Assembly: GCF_002142155.1 (NCBI RefSeq)
Contig: NZ_NASD01000001.1
Location: forward strand, 62,001-126,000
Length of the DNA: 64,000 bases
Source: Gilliamella apis
Lineage (GTDB): Bacteria; Pseudomonadota; Gammaproteobacteria; Enterobacterales; Orbaceae
Direction of reading: 5' to 3'
Shown: positions 13,657 to 24,700 of the stretch, one piece after another
How the letters are laid out: the number at the start of each line of letters is the position of its first letter
Numbering within the stretch: the first letter of the stretch is position 1
Notes under the pieces: model-generated
The model's input: only the letters and a program-made list of their open reading frames with translations
Database searches by the model: none
What the model was told of the DNA's origin: nothing
Translations under genes and position numbers: made by a program

Positions 13657-14994
13657 CTAATTTGATTGTTTAACTGCATTAGCAATTTGTTCCGCAAGTT
13701 GCTGAACTTGTGATTGATTGCTACCTTCAACCATCACTCTAATAAGAGGCTCTGTGCCTGACTTACGTATGAGCACTCGTCCATTATTACTGAGTTGTTG
13801 TTCTGCCTGCGCAATGGCTGATTTAACTTCAGGATTCGTTAATGGATCATCTTTACCTGAGAAACGAACATTAATTAATATTTGTGGTAGCATTGTCATA
13901 CCACTACATAAATCAGCTAATGACATATTATTGCGTACCATGGCAGCTAAAACTTGTAAGCCAGCAACAATACCATCACCGGTAGTCGTTTTATCTAGCA
14001 GTAGAACATGACCTGAATTTTCAGCGCCTAATCGCCAATTTTTTTCAACTAGCATTTCAAGTACATATCTATCGCCGACTTTTGCTCTTACAAATGGAAT
14101 TCCAAGATTTTTAAGGGCGATTTCCAGTCCCATATTACTCATTAGCGTACCGACCACTCCACCTTTTAGCTGACCCTGTCTTAACGCTTCTCGAGCAATA
14201 ATATAAATAATTAAGTCACCATCAATTTTATTACCTTTATGGTCAACCATAATAATACGGTCACCATCACCATCAAGGGCGAAACCTAAATTGGCTTTTT
14301 CACTGATAACTCTCTCAGTTAAAGCTTTTACATCAGTGGCACCACAATTTTCATTAATATTCACGCCATCAGGGTCACAACCAATTTTGATTACTTTAGC
14401 GCCAAGCTCACGCAATACTTTCGGGGCAATGTGATAGGTGGCACCATTAGCACAATCCACCACAATTTTTAGGCCTGATAAACTTAAATCGTGATCAAAA
14501 GTACTTTTACAAAATTCAATATAGCGACCAGCAGCATCAGTTATTCTACTGGCCCGACCCAATTGTTTTGATTCGACGCAATCGATCTCTTTCTCTAGTT
14601 GTGCTTCGATTTCTAACTCAATTGCATCATCAAGTTTGCGTCCTTCGTTTGAGAAAAATTTAATGCCATTATCATAGAAAGGATTATGTGAGGCAGAAAT
14701 GACTACACCTGCATCAGCACGAAATGTGCGAGTTAAATAAGCAATCGCTGGTGTTGGCATTGGGCCAGTAAAAGCGGCGGCAACACCAGCCGAAGCAAAT
14801 CCTGCCTCTAATGCTGATTCCAGCATATAGCCTGAAATGCGAGTATCTTTACCGATGATGACTTTTTTTACACCATCTTTAGCTAGTACTCGCCCAGCAG
14901 CCCAACCTAATTTGAGAGCAAAATCAGGCGTTATAGGATATTCTCCAACTTTTCCACGAATACCATCTGTCCCAAAATATTTCCGATTAGACAT
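13657..14994 (-). CDS. glmM: Phosphoglucosamine mutase
   Basis: 445 residues, as in E. coli. The catalytic serine is S102 in [10 protein letters not shown], the metal-binding loop is DGDGDR in the middle of the protein, and the phosphate-binding loop is [12 protein letters not shown] near the C-terminus. GlmM converts glucosamine-6-phosphate to glucosamine-1-phosphate for UDP-GlcNAc, peptidoglycan and LPS. In E. coli it follows folP and ftsH; here it sits between tyrA and the atp operon. Confidence 0.98.
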   Translation of the reverse strand: MSNRKYFGTDGIRGKVGEYPITPDFALKLGWAAGRVLAKDGVKKVIIGKDTRISGYMLESALEAGFASAGVAAAFTGPMPTPAIAYLTRTFRADAGVVISASHNPFYDNGIKFFSNEGRKLDDAIELEIEAQLEKEIDCVESKQLGRASRITDAAGRYIEFCKSTFDHDLSLSGLKIVVDCANGATYHIAPKVLRELGAKVIKIGCDPDGVNINENCGATDVKALTERVISEKANLGFALDGDGDRIIMVDHKGNKIDGDLIIYIIAREALRQGQLKGGVVGTLMSNMGLEIALKNLGIPFVRAKVGDRYVLEMLVEKNWRLGAENSGHVLLLDKTTTGDGIVAGLQVLAAMVRNNMSLADLCSGMTMLPQILINVRFSGKDDPLTNPEVKSAIAQAEQQLSNNGRVLIRKSGTEPLIRVMVEGSNQSQVQQLAEQIANAVKQSN

Positions 14995-15083
14995 GTTATT
15001 TCCTCATACAGAATTTTTATTTAACTTATTTCCGGCGTTATCATATTAACGTTATCAGTGTTTTACAAAGGAACTTAGCTAAA

Positions 15084-16205
15084 CTATTCTCGATTATCGT
15101 TAGCAAACTTCAATAATACTTGGCTTTCTTTAATAAAACGTTCGGCATAATTACCAAACCATTTGGTTACTTCATTAAAATTCTCAATGAATTTGGTTTT
15201 ATCTCTTTGTTCGATTAATTCAACCATTTGCCCAAAACATTGATAGTAGCGTTTAATTAATTCAATGTTGGCATCTGACGCCATGATGATATCGGCATAA
15301 AGTACTGGATCTTGAGCAAACAAGCGACCAACCATCATTAATTCAAGTCGATAAATTGGTGATGATAGTGTAATTAGCTGTTCTAAATCAGCGTGTTCGC
15401 GTTGTAAATTCACACCATATGAGAATGAAGTAAAATGACGCAATGCTTGAATAAATGACATGCATTTATCATGCTCTTTGGCATCAATCGCACATAAATT
15501 TGCTCCCCAAATCCGCATTTGTTCAATTAACCATTGGTATTGTTCCGGATATCGTCCTTGGCAGTAAACAATAACTTGTTTAGCTAAATTAGGTACATCA
15601 GGGCCGAACATTGGATGTAAGCCAACGACAGGACCAGTATGCTTAGCTAACATCGCTTGTAACGGTTTGACTTTGATTGAAGTAAAATCAGTTAAAATGC
15701 AATCTTTAGGTAGTGGTGGTAATTGTTCAATAATTTCACATGTTTTGTTGATCGGTACGGTCACAATAACTGCAGCAGCATCAGCAACGACTTCGGCTGC
15801 TTGATGCATGGTTTTTGAACCCAAGGTCTTGACTGTATAACCTGACAGGGTAAATAGTCTGGCAAATAGTCTACCCATTCGGCCATTACCACCAATGATG
15901 ACAATTGATCCTTTGCCAGTGTAAACCTTTTTAAAACCTTTGTCGTTTTCACTAATATAAGACTCACGCATTAAGCGGCGTAAAATATCTTCGATTAGCG
16001 CTGGTGATATACCTAAATCTTCGGCTTCTTGTTTGCGTTTAGCTAACATATCCGCTTCACGTTTTGGATCGTAAATTGGAATTCCATGCTCGCTTTTCAC
16101 TTCGCCAACTTCGGCGACTAATGCTAGTCGCTGACTAATTAAAGATAAAATCGATTGATCAACTTCATCAATTTTATTGCGCAATGCAAGTAATTCCTTT
16201 GACAT
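15084..16205 (-). CDS. tyrA: Bifunctional chorismate mutase/prephenate dehydrogenase
   Basis: Residues 1-90 form the AroQ chorismate mutase ([31 protein letters not shown]), followed by the NAD-binding loop [12 protein letters not shown] and the prephenate dehydrogenase domain with GLHPMFGP. It makes 4-hydroxyphenylpyruvate for tyrosine. The open frame extends 7 codons further upstream (to 16226), but the ATG at 16203-16205 is preferred: it has AAGGA 10 nt upstream, aligns with the E. coli start, and gives exactly 373 residues. No tyrosine-operator repeat was recognised upstream. Confidence 0.96.
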   Translation of the reverse strand: MSKELLALRNKIDEVDQSILSLISQRLALVAEVGEVKSEHGIPIYDPKREADMLAKRKQEAEDLGISPALIEDILRRLMRESYISENDKGFKKVYTGKGSIVIIGGNGRMGRLFARLFTLSGYTVKTLGSKTMHQAAEVVADAAAVIVTVPINKTCEIIEQLPPLPKDCILTDFTSIKVKPLQAMLAKHTGPVVGLHPMFGPDVPNLAKQVIVYCQGRYPEQYQWLIEQMRIWGANLCAIDAKEHDKCMSFIQALRHFTSFSYGVNLQREHADLEQLITLSSPIYRLELMMVGRLFAQDPVLYADIIMASDANIELIKRYYQCFGQMVELIEQRDKTKFIENFNEVTKWFGNYAERFIKESQVLLKFANDNRE

Positions 16206-16317
16206 ATTTGCTGGATCCTTTATCACAAGTTATAGCTTTTACTGTAATTGCTTAACAGTATAACGTATTTTTGGTAGCATGGGTCAATTGCAAAATTAAA
16301 TCAAATACAATAAATTT

Positions 16318-17127
16318 ATGATTAAAGTTATCTCATTTAATATTAATAGTCTTCGGGCTAGAATTCACCAATTAGCTGCAATTATTGATAAACATCAACC
16401 GGATATAATTGGCTTGCAAGAGACCAAAGTTCATAACGATCAATTTCCTGTTGAGGAACTGGCGCAGTTTGGTTATCACTTACATTATCATGGTCAAAAA
16501 GGGCATTATGGCGTGGCATTATTGACTAAGCAAAAACCATTATCAGTCCAATGTGGTTTTCCAACTGATGAGGAAGGCGCACAATGCCGATTAATTATGG
16601 CTGAATTACCGACTAGCCAAGGTAATTTAATCATTATCAATGGCTATTTTCCGCAGGGAGAAAGTTTACACCATGAAATCAAATACCCGGCTAAACGTAA
16701 ATTTTATCAGGATTTAAATCAGTACATACAAAGTCAGCAACTTAATAGTCAATTATCCTTAATTATGGGGGATATGAATATTTGTCCAACCGATTTAGAT
16801 ATTGGTATTTCTGATGATAGTCGTAAACGGTGGTTGCGTACTGGTAAATGTTCTTTTTTGCCTGAAGAGCGTGAATGGATAAATAATTTAATGTCTCTTG
16901 GTTATACTGATACTTATCGTCATGCTAATCCTGAATCGCAAAGATATTCATGGTTTGATTATCGTTCCAAAGGATTTGATAGTGAAACAGGATTAAGAAT
17001 TGATTTAATATTAGCCAGCCAAAAGTTACAGCAACATTGTCAGCAAACAGGTATCGATTATGATATTCGAGGCATGGAAAAGCCATCTGACCATGCACCG
17101 ATCTGGGCACAATTTGATTTAGATTAA
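16318..17127 (+). CDS. xthA: Exodeoxyribonuclease III (AP endonuclease)
   Basis: 269 residues against 268 in E. coli. Family motifs occur in order: FNINSLRAR, the metal ligand glutamate in IIGLQETK (E35), [12 protein letters not shown] with the catalytic aspartate/asparagine, and the C-terminal [10 protein letters not shown] with the catalytic histidine. It cleaves at abasic sites and degrades 3' ends of duplex DNA. It is followed 23 bp later by xseA, making a small repair-nuclease operon. Confidence 0.97.
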   Translation: MIKVISFNINSLRARIHQLAAIIDKHQPDIIGLQETKVHNDQFPVEELAQFGYHLHYHGQKGHYGVALLTKQKPLSVQCGFPTDEEGAQCRLIMAELPTSQGNLIIINGYFPQGESLHHEIKYPAKRKFYQDLNQYIQSQQLNSQLSLIMGDMNICPTDLDIGISDDSRKRWLRTGKCSFLPEEREWINNLMSLGYTDTYRHANPESQRYSWFDYRSKGFDSETGLRIDLILASQKLQQHCQQTGIDYDIRGMEKPSDHAPIWAQFDLD

Positions 17128-17150
17128 ACTTCAACCATGAGGATAATAGT

Positions 17151-18500
17151 ATGCAAAGCAGTTCGATTTTATCGGTCAAAGATCTTAACCAAATCGTTAA
17201 AGAACTGCTTTCTGAAGCTATTGGACAAATTTGGTTAGTGGGGGAAATTTCCAATTTTTCTCGCCCTTCTTCTGGTCATTGGTATTTCACTCTAAAAGAC
17301 GAAGTTGCTCAAGTGCGGTGTGCTATGTTTCGTAATAGTAATTTTCGCACCGGATTTACTCCACAAAATGGTCAGCAAGTGTTGGTAAACGCTTCGGTAA
17401 CGCTTTATGAAGCACGTGGCGAATATCAATTGGTCATTAATAAAATGCAACCCGCTGGTGCGGGACTGTTACAACAAAAATTTGAGCATTTAAAACAAAA
17501 ACTGTCAGAAGAAGGATTGTTTGATCCTATTTATAAACAAACATTACCCGATAATATTCGTACGGTTGGAATTATTACTTCAGCAACTGGTGCTGCGTTG
17601 CATGATATTTGTCAGATATTAAATCGACGCGATCCTAGTTTGCATTTGATTATCTATCCAACTCAGGTACAAGGTAATGAAGCGGCTGCCCAAATAGCAA
17701 GGATGATTGAAATTGCCAATATTCGCCAAGAATGTGATGTGCTAATAGTTGGGCGAGGTGGTGGTGCACTTGAGGATCTTTGGGCATTTAATGAAGAAGT
17801 GGTTGCAAGAGCAATTTTTGCTAGCCGATTACCGATTGTCAGTGCTGTTGGTCATGAAGTCGATTTTTCGATTGCTGATTTTGTTGCTGATGTTCGTGCA
17901 GCAACGCCATCTGCAGCGGCTGAGCTGGTAAGTCGAGACAAACTAGAGCAAATTAAGCGTTTGCAAGTTCAAGAACAATATTTATGCATGGCGATGGATT
18001 ACTATTTAATGCGTCGACGAGAACGCTTAAATAAATGGCGCCATCAATTACAAACACAGCACCCTCAAGCAAAATTATCAAAACAATTAAGTCGGTTATT
18101 AAGTGGTCGTCATGCCTTGTTTGAAAATATGCAGCAATATTTATTAAGGCAATCTTATCGCCATAACCTACTTGATAAACGTTTAGTTCGTGTTTCACCA
18201 CGACATAAAATTCTTTATTATGAGCAAAGTCTTGAACAAAAACAGCAGCAAATCATTAATTTAATTCAAAACAAGCTGACAGATGCTAAACATCAGTTTG
18301 TATTACAAACATCTCAGCTTAATAGTGTTAGTCCACTAGCAACCCTAGAACGAGGTTATTCAGTAACAACTAATCAGCAACACAAAGTGATACGCACAGT
18401 TGAGCAAGTCGTTATTGGAGAAATGATTGAAACACAGTTAAAAAGTGGCAAAGTAACTAGTCAAATTATTGAGATTAATAAAAAATCTAATTCAAAATAG
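17151..18500 (+). CDS. xseA: Exodeoxyribonuclease VII large subunit
   Basis: 449 residues (E. coli 456). The N-terminal OB fold includes IWLVGEISNFSRPSSGHWYFTLKD. The catalytic domain has RTVGIITSATGAALHDI, the block VGRGGGALEDLWAFNEE and VGHEVDFSIADFVADVRAATPSAAAE split by short spacers. A long coiled-coil stalk follows. With the small XseB subunits it degrades single-stranded DNA from both ends. It starts 23 bp after xthA. Confidence 0.97.
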   Translation: MQSSSILSVKDLNQIVKELLSEAIGQIWLVGEISNFSRPSSGHWYFTLKDEVAQVRCAMFRNSNFRTGFTPQNGQQVLVNASVTLYEARGEYQLVINKMQPAGAGLLQQKFEHLKQKLSEEGLFDPIYKQTLPDNIRTVGIITSATGAALHDICQILNRRDPSLHLIIYPTQVQGNEAAAQIARMIEIANIRQECDVLIVGRGGGALEDLWAFNEEVVARAIFASRLPIVSAVGHEVDFSIADFVADVRAATPSAAAELVSRDKLEQIKRLQVQEQYLCMAMDYYLMRRRERLNKWRHQLQTQHPQAKLSKQLSRLLSGRHALFENMQQYLLRQSYRHNLLDKRLVRVSPRHKILYYEQSLEQKQQQIINLIQNKLTDAKHQFVLQTSQLNSVSPLATLERGYSVTTNQQHKVIRTVEQVVIGEMIETQLKSGKVTSQIIEINKKSNSK

Positions 18501-18691
18501 TTACGTTTAGGCTTGAAAAATTAACTTATTATAGCTTAATTGTAAATTAGCATTTTATTTAGCTATTTTGTTTTTATTAATAATCTATCTTTTTAATAAA
18601 TTTAATGCTCGAAATTGGATAAAATTGTATCTTAAATAGTATTAAGGATATAATATCCAAAAAATTTATTAAAAAATACTAAGAGAATAAA

Positions 18692-20368
18692 GTGGTTATG
18701 CATCCTCCAATAGGTATTGATTTAGGTACTACCAATAGTTTGATTTGTGTTTGGCAAAATGGTCAATCAACGCTTATTCCCAACGCTATCGGCGAAGTTG
18801 TTACGCCATCGGTGGTTAGCATTGATGAAGATAACTCTATTTTAGTTGGTCATGCTGCTTTATCACGTTTAACCACTCATCCTAGCCGTAGTGCTGCGGC
18901 ATTCAAACGTTTTTTAGGCTCAAGTAAAGTTTTTGAATTAGGTGAGCAAAAATTCACCCCAACCGAACTTTCTGCATTGGTTTTAAAATCATTAAAAGCT
19001 GATGCTGAAGCTTTTTTAAAACAAGAGATTCGTGATGTAGTAATATCCGTACCTGCTTATTTTAATGATGAACAGCGTAAGCAGACTCGCTTTGCTGCTG
19101 AGCTAGCCGGCTTAAATGCTGTGCGTTTAATTAATGAACCTACTGCCGCCGCCATGGCGTATGGATTACATGAAGAACAATCTGGAAATACCTTAGTATT
19201 TGATTTAGGTGGTGGTACATTTGATGTTACCGTGTTGGAATATAGCATGCCAATCATTGAGGTTCATGCTTCAGCTGGTGATAATTACTTAGGTGGTGAA
19301 GATTTTACTCATGAACTTGTTAAAGCTTGTTTAAGCGAATGGGAACTCAAACAATCTGATATACCAATTGATGACTATGCTCGCTTGCTAGATTTAGCCG
19401 AACAACTAAAATGTAAGCTAAATGGTGAACAAATACATAATTTGACTTGGTCTTGGCAAGATAAGTTATGGCAATTTTCATTAAATGAAGTAAGAGCTAA
19501 ATCAATTTGGTTACCTTTACTTAATCGTTTACGGGCACCTGTTGAACAGGCTTTAAGTGATGCTCGCTTAAAACCTAATGAACTTGAGCATATTGTCTTA
19601 GTTGGTGGTTCATCGCAGTTAGGTGTAGTTCGAGAGTTAGTAACCAAATTATTTGCCAAATTACCTTATCGTCACATTAATCCTACGACTATTGTTGCAC
19701 AAGGTGCAGCAGTGCAAGCAGCATGTCGTTTACGTGATGTTGATGTTGAAGAAGTGATTCTTACCGATGTGTGCCCATATACGCTAGGCATTGAAAGTAG
19801 TTCTGGTAATATCAATGGTTTATTTTCGCCGATTATTGAACGTAATACGATTGTTCCAACGTCAAAAGTAAAAACCTTTTCTACGACCCACCCACAACAA
19901 AAAAGCATTATGCTTTCAGTTTATCAAGGTGAAAACCCTCGGGTAGAAAATAATGTTCTAATTGATGAATTTGAAGTTCCTTTAAAGCCAATGGAAAAAA
20001 TACAAGGGATTGATGTTCGTTTTAGTTATGATTTAAATGGTTTACTCGAAGTTGATGTGGTATTGCTTGAAACTGGCGAATTGCATGGCAAAGTGATTGA
20101 TCATAGTCCAATAGGGTTAACTGATAAGCAAAAACAAGAGAGCCATGAACGTCTAGCGGCCCTTAAGATTCATCCGCGTGATGAAATGCCAAATCGTACT
20201 TTATTAGCGCGACTAGAACGAGCATGGGCACAGTCATTGGGTGATGAACGAATATTAATTGGAGCATATATTGAAGCTTTTATGCAAGTACTCGATCAGC
20301 AGAACCCTGAAGAAATCGAGCAAGTACGCAGTGAGATAGAGGTAAATCTTAGCGAGCTTAATCGATAA
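18692..20368 (+). CDS. hscC: Hsp70-family chaperone HscC
   Basis: 558 residues, short for an Hsp70 and matching E. coli HscC (556). The ATPase motifs are clear: [11 protein letters not shown] (phosphate 1), [47 protein letters not shown] (phosphate 2) and VLVGGSSQLGVVRE (adenosine). The substrate-binding domain is present but the lid is reduced. The frame opens with GTG at 18692 and has an ATG two codons later; AAGAG upstream is better spaced for the GTG. It converges on the gene for a membrane J-protein, its probable co-chaperone. Confidence 0.93.
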   Translation: MVMHPPIGIDLGTTNSLICVWQNGQSTLIPNAIGEVVTPSVVSIDEDNSILVGHAALSRLTTHPSRSAAAFKRFLGSSKVFELGEQKFTPTELSALVLKSLKADAEAFLKQEIRDVVISVPAYFNDEQRKQTRFAAELAGLNAVRLINEPTAAAMAYGLHEEQSGNTLVFDLGGGTFDVTVLEYSMPIIEVHASAGDNYLGGEDFTHELVKACLSEWELKQSDIPIDDYARLLDLAEQLKCKLNGEQIHNLTWSWQDKLWQFSLNEVRAKSIWLPLLNRLRAPVEQALSDARLKPNELEHIVLVGGSSQLGVVRELVTKLFAKLPYRHINPTTIVAQGAAVQAACRLRDVDVEEVILTDVCPYTLGIESSSGNINGLFSPIIERNTIVPTSKVKTFSTTHPQQKSIMLSVYQGENPRVENNVLIDEFEVPLKPMEKIQGIDVRFSYDLNGLLEVDVVLLETGELHGKVIDHSPIGLTDKQKQESHERLAALKIHPRDEMPNRTLLARLERAWAQSLGDERILIGAYIEAFMQVLDQQNPEEIEQVRSEIEVNLSELNR

Positions 20369-20387
20369 TCATTACTTTTTCTAAAAT

Positions 20388-20429
20388 TATCCCCTTTGCT
20401 AATCAGAAAATAGTGTTTCAAAGGGGATA
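20388..20429. terminator. 11-bp inverted repeat between hscC and the J-protein gene
   Basis: Arms TATCCCCTTTG (20388-20398) and CAAAGGGGATA (20419-20429) pair perfectly around a 20-nt loop, between two convergent stop codons. It probably serves as a shared, bidirectional terminator. Confidence 0.6.
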
Positions 20430-20452
20430 TGTAGATGATTCATTTTTTCTAA

Positions 20453-23134
20453 TTATTTTTGTATTGGTGGTCCGTAGCGGTTGGTTTCATTAACAGTTGA
20501 AAGCCAACACGGCAATAATAGAAATGGTAATAGAATTGTGGCGGATACAAAATAATAGATACCTCCATTAGAATAACAGTCATTTAAGCGTCGTTTTATT
20601 GCCAAAACACTATTGATTGTTGCTAATCCGCATAATACAAGCATAATTGGATGATTTAAATTAGTTTTTCCTGCTGCTCCTATTATTAGAAAAAATAAAG
20701 GTAAACTGACGTAGCCCATTTGTTTTAAGAAACCAGTTAAATTTGTTCGCCCCTTCCAACGCCAAATTTGCCACCATTCATTTGGCGGAAATGATTTTGA
20801 TTGCAGCTTTTTCTGGTGATCCATATTTTTGGCTAACAGCAATGCTGAGGATAATTTAATTATGCTATTATTATCATTATTTTGTCCAATTTCTTCTAGT
20901 TCTTCGATATCTTCTTCTTCGCATAGCGAATCATCTTTGTCTAACTTTTTATTTATAGCATATAATTTATCTATGTTTTGCAATTCATCATTATGTTTTT
21001 TAAGGGATGATGGAATAGATAATTTATCACAAAATGCGTTAGCAAGTTTTTTTAACTGTAGATCATCGCCAGCAAGTTTTTGTAGTATTTGGTGTAGTTT
21101 TGTTTTTTGATTTGGTTTATCAAAAACAATCATATACAGTAACATTAAACAACTTACTGGTTTGTTGGCTAGTTTATTTGCCCATCTTTGTTCAACTATT
21201 TGTTCAATTTCATCCCAATTAACTTCTTCTGGCGAGTCGGTAAACGTCTCAATTGAATTTGGATAATTAACCAACATACTGCCAATCAACTGGTTATCAG
21301 TATCGATTAAATTATATAATTGTGTATCATTTTGCCATTGGTTAGACTTAAAGGTATTGATCAGCGGCACTAGCGGATCATTTTCTGGGAGTAAAAATAA
21401 GTTATCTTTTTCACGAATAAAGTCTGCGGCTTTAATTGGTGAATTGGCAATAGTAATGGCTAATAAACAGTAACGATACCATTGCCAATAAGCATTCTTA
21501 TCAGCCTCAATAATTGATTGTTCAGGTGATTTAGGTAAATTATTAAACCCCCTAAATTGATAATATACCGGCCAATCAAACATTTCCATATTTCGATAAG
21601 TTACATTGCGGTATAAATGTAATTTGGCGACAAATGGGATATCATCGAATCTATCTAACCATAATCGACCATATAAAAACTGATTGCCTTTTTCGTTATC
21701 TGGATCAAATTTAGTCGGGATAGTTGCATTTTCATCACTTTGGTACAACCATTGTTTAAACTCCTGAACGGGTGGCAAATTAGTGAGCCATTCAAGGTGT
21801 TGTCTAGCTTGACGCTGTAAATTTTGTAAAATAAATTGTTCAAACTCATCTTCACTTGAGTCAGCTAAGATTTCTTGTAAAAGTGTTTTATTACCGTGTC
21901 GTAGCATGATTGCATGTCGGTATAAACGATATAACCGATTGTTTCCATCATCGCATAATAAAGTGTGTAGAACTTGACGATAATTCCAATGATTATCCAG
22001 AGCCCAGGTTATAACAGCCGCAATTTCATTGCTGTAGTTTTGTTTCCTAAATTTCAGTAGTCGAGAAATTGTTGATGGCGTAAATTGCGGAATACTATAT
22101 ATATAAGTTTCCTGATCTTCTGCCGTTAAACAATAACATTGGTTTAATGCCAGAATTAATAATGGTAGATAATCAAACCGATTCTTGGAACACCATAACA
22201 TTAACCAGCTGGTCGCCTTTTCTTGATATTGCGGTAAACGATAAAGTTCTAACCAAAGTAATAAGGCGTTTTGTTCGTCTTCAAGCAGTGAATACTGCAT
22301 TGCGGCGACAGCTTTCCATTGTTCCTGAATTTGCTGTTCTTGATTAGGATCGGCAATACAAGTTAAGGCATAGTCTAATAATCCTCTATTTGGCGATTTA
22401 GCAAAATAATACCAATCGGCTAATTCTTGCATGAACTCTGGATTATCAGGTAGGTAAACTACAGTATGAATAGATAAATATTCTGCTAACTCTACTGCTG
22501 GTTTTTCCCAGAAAAGCCATCTAGCACAACGAGCATAGTCGATGGTTACATTTTGTATGGCTTTGTTCGTTCTTGGTAAGCTGTCGTAATCAAAAAAATC
22601 ACCACGATCAATATGATCAAAAAAGTTCTCATACATATCAGCGTCGTTGGGCGAATAACTTTTTATTTGCTGACGCCAGCGTAGATTATCAGCTAATATT
22701 TTCACACATGATAGTGATATCGTCACTGTGTCATAACTGATATCTAACAGTTTCCATTTAGCAATTTCCAGTATAGACATTGGGTAATCATAAAATGAAG
22801 CAACAAATTTATGCCACTCATTCACATCATGGCATCGAACCGGATCATCGAGTAATGCTTGATAGTTATCACTGATTTCTTTGACTTGTCGCTCTTCTTC
22901 GGTGAGGGGTTTAATGACCTCTTCAGCGAGATTTTCTTGATTTAATTCTTCAGTCATTAATTCTGGTGATTTTGCATACTGCATTGCTAATTCATAGGCT
23001 TCGCGTAGCGCTTTAAAACCATCAGGATCTGTTTCAGGATGATATTCAGGTAGTTTTGCCCGATATGCTTGGCGAATCACGGCGATATCGGTAGTTTTCT
23101 CAATTGCTAATAATTGCCAAAAATTGTTATTCAT
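20453..23134 (-). CDS. Membrane-anchored J-domain protein, DjlB/DjlC family
   Basis: About 893 residues. An N-terminal J-domain-like segment (NNFWQLLAIEKTTDIAVIRQ... then YHPETDPDGFKALREAYE, residues about 1-50) is followed by a long, tryptophan-rich helical region without recognised domains and three hydrophobic segments in the last 90 residues. In E. coli the related djlB and djlC lie next to hscC and DUF1266 genes, and DjlC works with HscC. The loop here reads HPE rather than the canonical HPD. The start is taken as the ATG at 23132-23134, which overlaps the stop of the upstream gene as ATGA; a TTG two codons earlier is possible. Confidence 0.82.
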   Translation of the reverse strand: MNNNFWQLLAIEKTTDIAVIRQAYRAKLPEYHPETDPDGFKALREAYELAMQYAKSPELMTEELNQENLAEEVIKPLTEEERQVKEISDNYQALLDDPVRCHDVNEWHKFVASFYDYPMSILEIAKWKLLDISYDTVTISLSCVKILADNLRWRQQIKSYSPNDADMYENFFDHIDRGDFFDYDSLPRTNKAIQNVTIDYARCARWLFWEKPAVELAEYLSIHTVVYLPDNPEFMQELADWYYFAKSPNRGLLDYALTCIADPNQEQQIQEQWKAVAAMQYSLLEDEQNALLLWLELYRLPQYQEKATSWLMLWCSKNRFDYLPLLILALNQCYCLTAEDQETYIYSIPQFTPSTISRLLKFRKQNYSNEIAAVITWALDNHWNYRQVLHTLLCDDGNNRLYRLYRHAIMLRHGNKTLLQEILADSSEDEFEQFILQNLQRQARQHLEWLTNLPPVQEFKQWLYQSDENATIPTKFDPDNEKGNQFLYGRLWLDRFDDIPFVAKLHLYRNVTYRNMEMFDWPVYYQFRGFNNLPKSPEQSIIEADKNAYWQWYRYCLLAITIANSPIKAADFIREKDNLFLLPENDPLVPLINTFKSNQWQNDTQLYNLIDTDNQLIGSMLVNYPNSIETFTDSPEEVNWDEIEQIVEQRWANKLANKPVSCLMLLYMIVFDKPNQKTKLHQILQKLAGDDLQLKKLANAFCDKLSIPSSLKKHNDELQNIDKLYAINKKLDKDDSLCEEEDIEELEEIGQNNDNNSIIKLSSALLLAKNMDHQKKLQSKSFPPNEWWQIWRWKGRTNLTGFLKQMGYVSLPLFFLIIGAAGKTNLNHPIMLVLCGLATINSVLAIKRRLNDCYSNGGIYYFVSATILLPFLLLPCWLSTVNETNRYGPPIQK

Positions 23135-23829
23135 GACCAAGCATACTCCATTAATGATTCAGGTTTTTCCAATTCTTCTATCTCAATATGCCAAGGCAGG
23201 TGATGATAAGGGGAATCTTCGTCGCTATACAATTTAGTCATAGTCCATGTTTGGGATGAACGGCATAAGTCACAACGTAATCTTTCTAAATCTTCTTTAT
23301 TAGTCAATGATTCCCAATATTGATAACCGACAAACCAACCAGAAAAATAACTTTGCCATGATGAATAATAGTATTGTGCTCGCAGTCCTATTCTATACAA
23401 AATCCAAAGGGCTTCTTCTTCAGTAATAAATTTATTGGTGATGCCATTACGCAATATATATCCCATACGTGCGTAATCCCAACTACGGATACCTCCAGTG
23501 CCACATTCGGAATAAGTCTGTTCAACAAATTCGAGCAAAACTTTATCGTAATCGCTCTGTTTCTCGATATAATTTAACCAATCTAATGCCGATAGGCGAG
23601 GATACATAAAATAATGTTTAGATAAGGCGGTTGCATGACCATCATCGACCATATTAAAAACCATTGCTAATAGTGTTTCTCGCGAATCAATACCCCAGTC
23701 TTTTTTCAAATCGGTATATTTATCCTCAGGAAAAAAAAAGGGTGATGTATAACTTGCGCCACACTCTTTATTTAAGGCAACCATTGGTGCCGATAGACCA
23801 TATAACCAATCGATATAATCTTGATTCAT
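23131..23829 (-). CDS. DUF1266-family protein (YbeU/YbeR-like)
   Basis: A 232-residue soluble protein rich in aromatic residues. The pattern ALDWLNYIEKQSDYDK, RSWDYARMGYILRNG, ITEEEALWILYRIG and WQSYFSGWFVGYQYW corresponds to the DUF1266 family, whose E. coli members YbeU and YbeR lie in the hscC locus. Function is unknown. Its stop overlaps the start of the J-protein gene by the ATGA arrangement, so the two are translationally coupled, which suggests it works with the J-protein/HscC pair. Confidence 0.8.
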   Translation of the reverse strand: MNQDYIDWLYGLSAPMVALNKECGASYTSPFFFPEDKYTDLKKDWGIDSRETLLAMVFNMVDDGHATALSKHYFMYPRLSALDWLNYIEKQSDYDKVLLEFVEQTYSECGTGGIRSWDYARMGYILRNGITNKFITEEEALWILYRIGLRAQYYYSSWQSYFSGWFVGYQYWESLTNKEDLERLRCDLCRSSQTWTMTKLYSDEDSPYHHLPWHIEIEELEKPESLMEYAWS

Positions 23830-24069
23830 AGCTTTATTCCATTAATTTTTATACGACCTTTTAATAAAAGATAACAGATTTTATGAAAAAATAAATGCTT
23901 GTTATAATAATTAAATTAATTACTTTTTTGCTATAGATTAGCTAAAAAAATCGAGAGATTTTATTTTTTAGAACAATAAAATTATTTTGCAAAACTATAT
24001 CTACAAGGCATAATAAAAACTGTTCATCAGTATTTGAATTCTACTGGGTAGTAAATAAAAGGAGTGATA

Positions 24070-24642
24070 ATGAAAAAATTTATTTTAGTAACAGCATTAG
24101 TAACTAGCACATTAATGTTACAAGGGTGTGTTGCTGCTGTTATTGGCGTCGGTGCTGGTGCTACCGCAAAAGTTGCCACCGATCCGCGTACCACAGGAAC
24201 ACAAGTTGATGATACGACCCTGAACACCAGAATGAACAGTAAATTAAGTGAAAATGGTCCTTTTTTTATTGGCTCTCGTATTTCTTCAAGTACTTATGAT
24301 GGCAATATTATTTTGACAGGCCAAGCCAATGCTGAACAGATTGAAAAAGCTGAACGTCTAGCTTATCAAGTTGAAGGAGTTAAGAAAGTTTATAACCAAA
24401 TTCGTGCTGGAGAACCGGTTGGAGCAGGAACAATCACCAATGATATGTGGATAACCACCAAAGTTAAATCCCAACTTACACTAAATTCCAAAACAAAAGC
24501 ACGTAATATCAAAGTCGTTACGGAAAATGGTGAGGTATTTTTAATCGGTATTGTTAGCAGTGAAGAAGGGCAAGAAGCCGCTACTGTTGCAAGTAAAGTT
24601 GCTGGTGTCAAGAAAGTTGTTACATTATTTACTACACGTTAA
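24070..24642 (+). CDS. dolP: Outer-membrane lipoprotein with two BON domains, DolP
   Basis: 190 residues from the ATG at 24070, which has AAAAGGAG 5-6 nt upstream; an in-frame GTG lies two codons earlier. A lipoprotein signal peptide ends in LQGC (lipid-modified C20), with valine at +2, suggesting outer-membrane sorting. Two BON domains follow at about residues 45-115 and 120-190 (DGNIILTGQANAEQIEKAE; ENGEVFLIGIVSSEEGQEAA). DolP (YraP) supports outer-membrane integrity and BAM activity at division sites. In E. coli it follows lpoA-yraN-diaA; here it stands alone with its own terminator. Confidence 0.93.
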   Translation: MKKFILVTALVTSTLMLQGCVAAVIGVGAGATAKVATDPRTTGTQVDDTTLNTRMNSKLSENGPFFIGSRISSSTYDGNIILTGQANAEQIEKAERLAYQVEGVKKVYNQIRAGEPVGAGTITNDMWITTKVKSQLTLNSKTKARNIKVVTENGEVFLIGIVSSEEGQEAATVASKVAGVKKVVTLFTTR

Positions 24643-24670
24643 TCACTAATTGTAAAAACTAAAAAGCTTT

Positions 24671-24698
24671 AAAAAGGGAGAAATTATCCTCCCTTTTT
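24671..24698. terminator. Bidirectional terminator between dolP and csdE
   Basis: Arms AAAAAGGGAG (24671-24680) and CTCCCTTTTT (24689-24698) with an 8-nt loop. T-runs are present on both strands, between convergent dolP and csdE. Confidence 0.88.
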
Positions 24699-24700
24699 TA

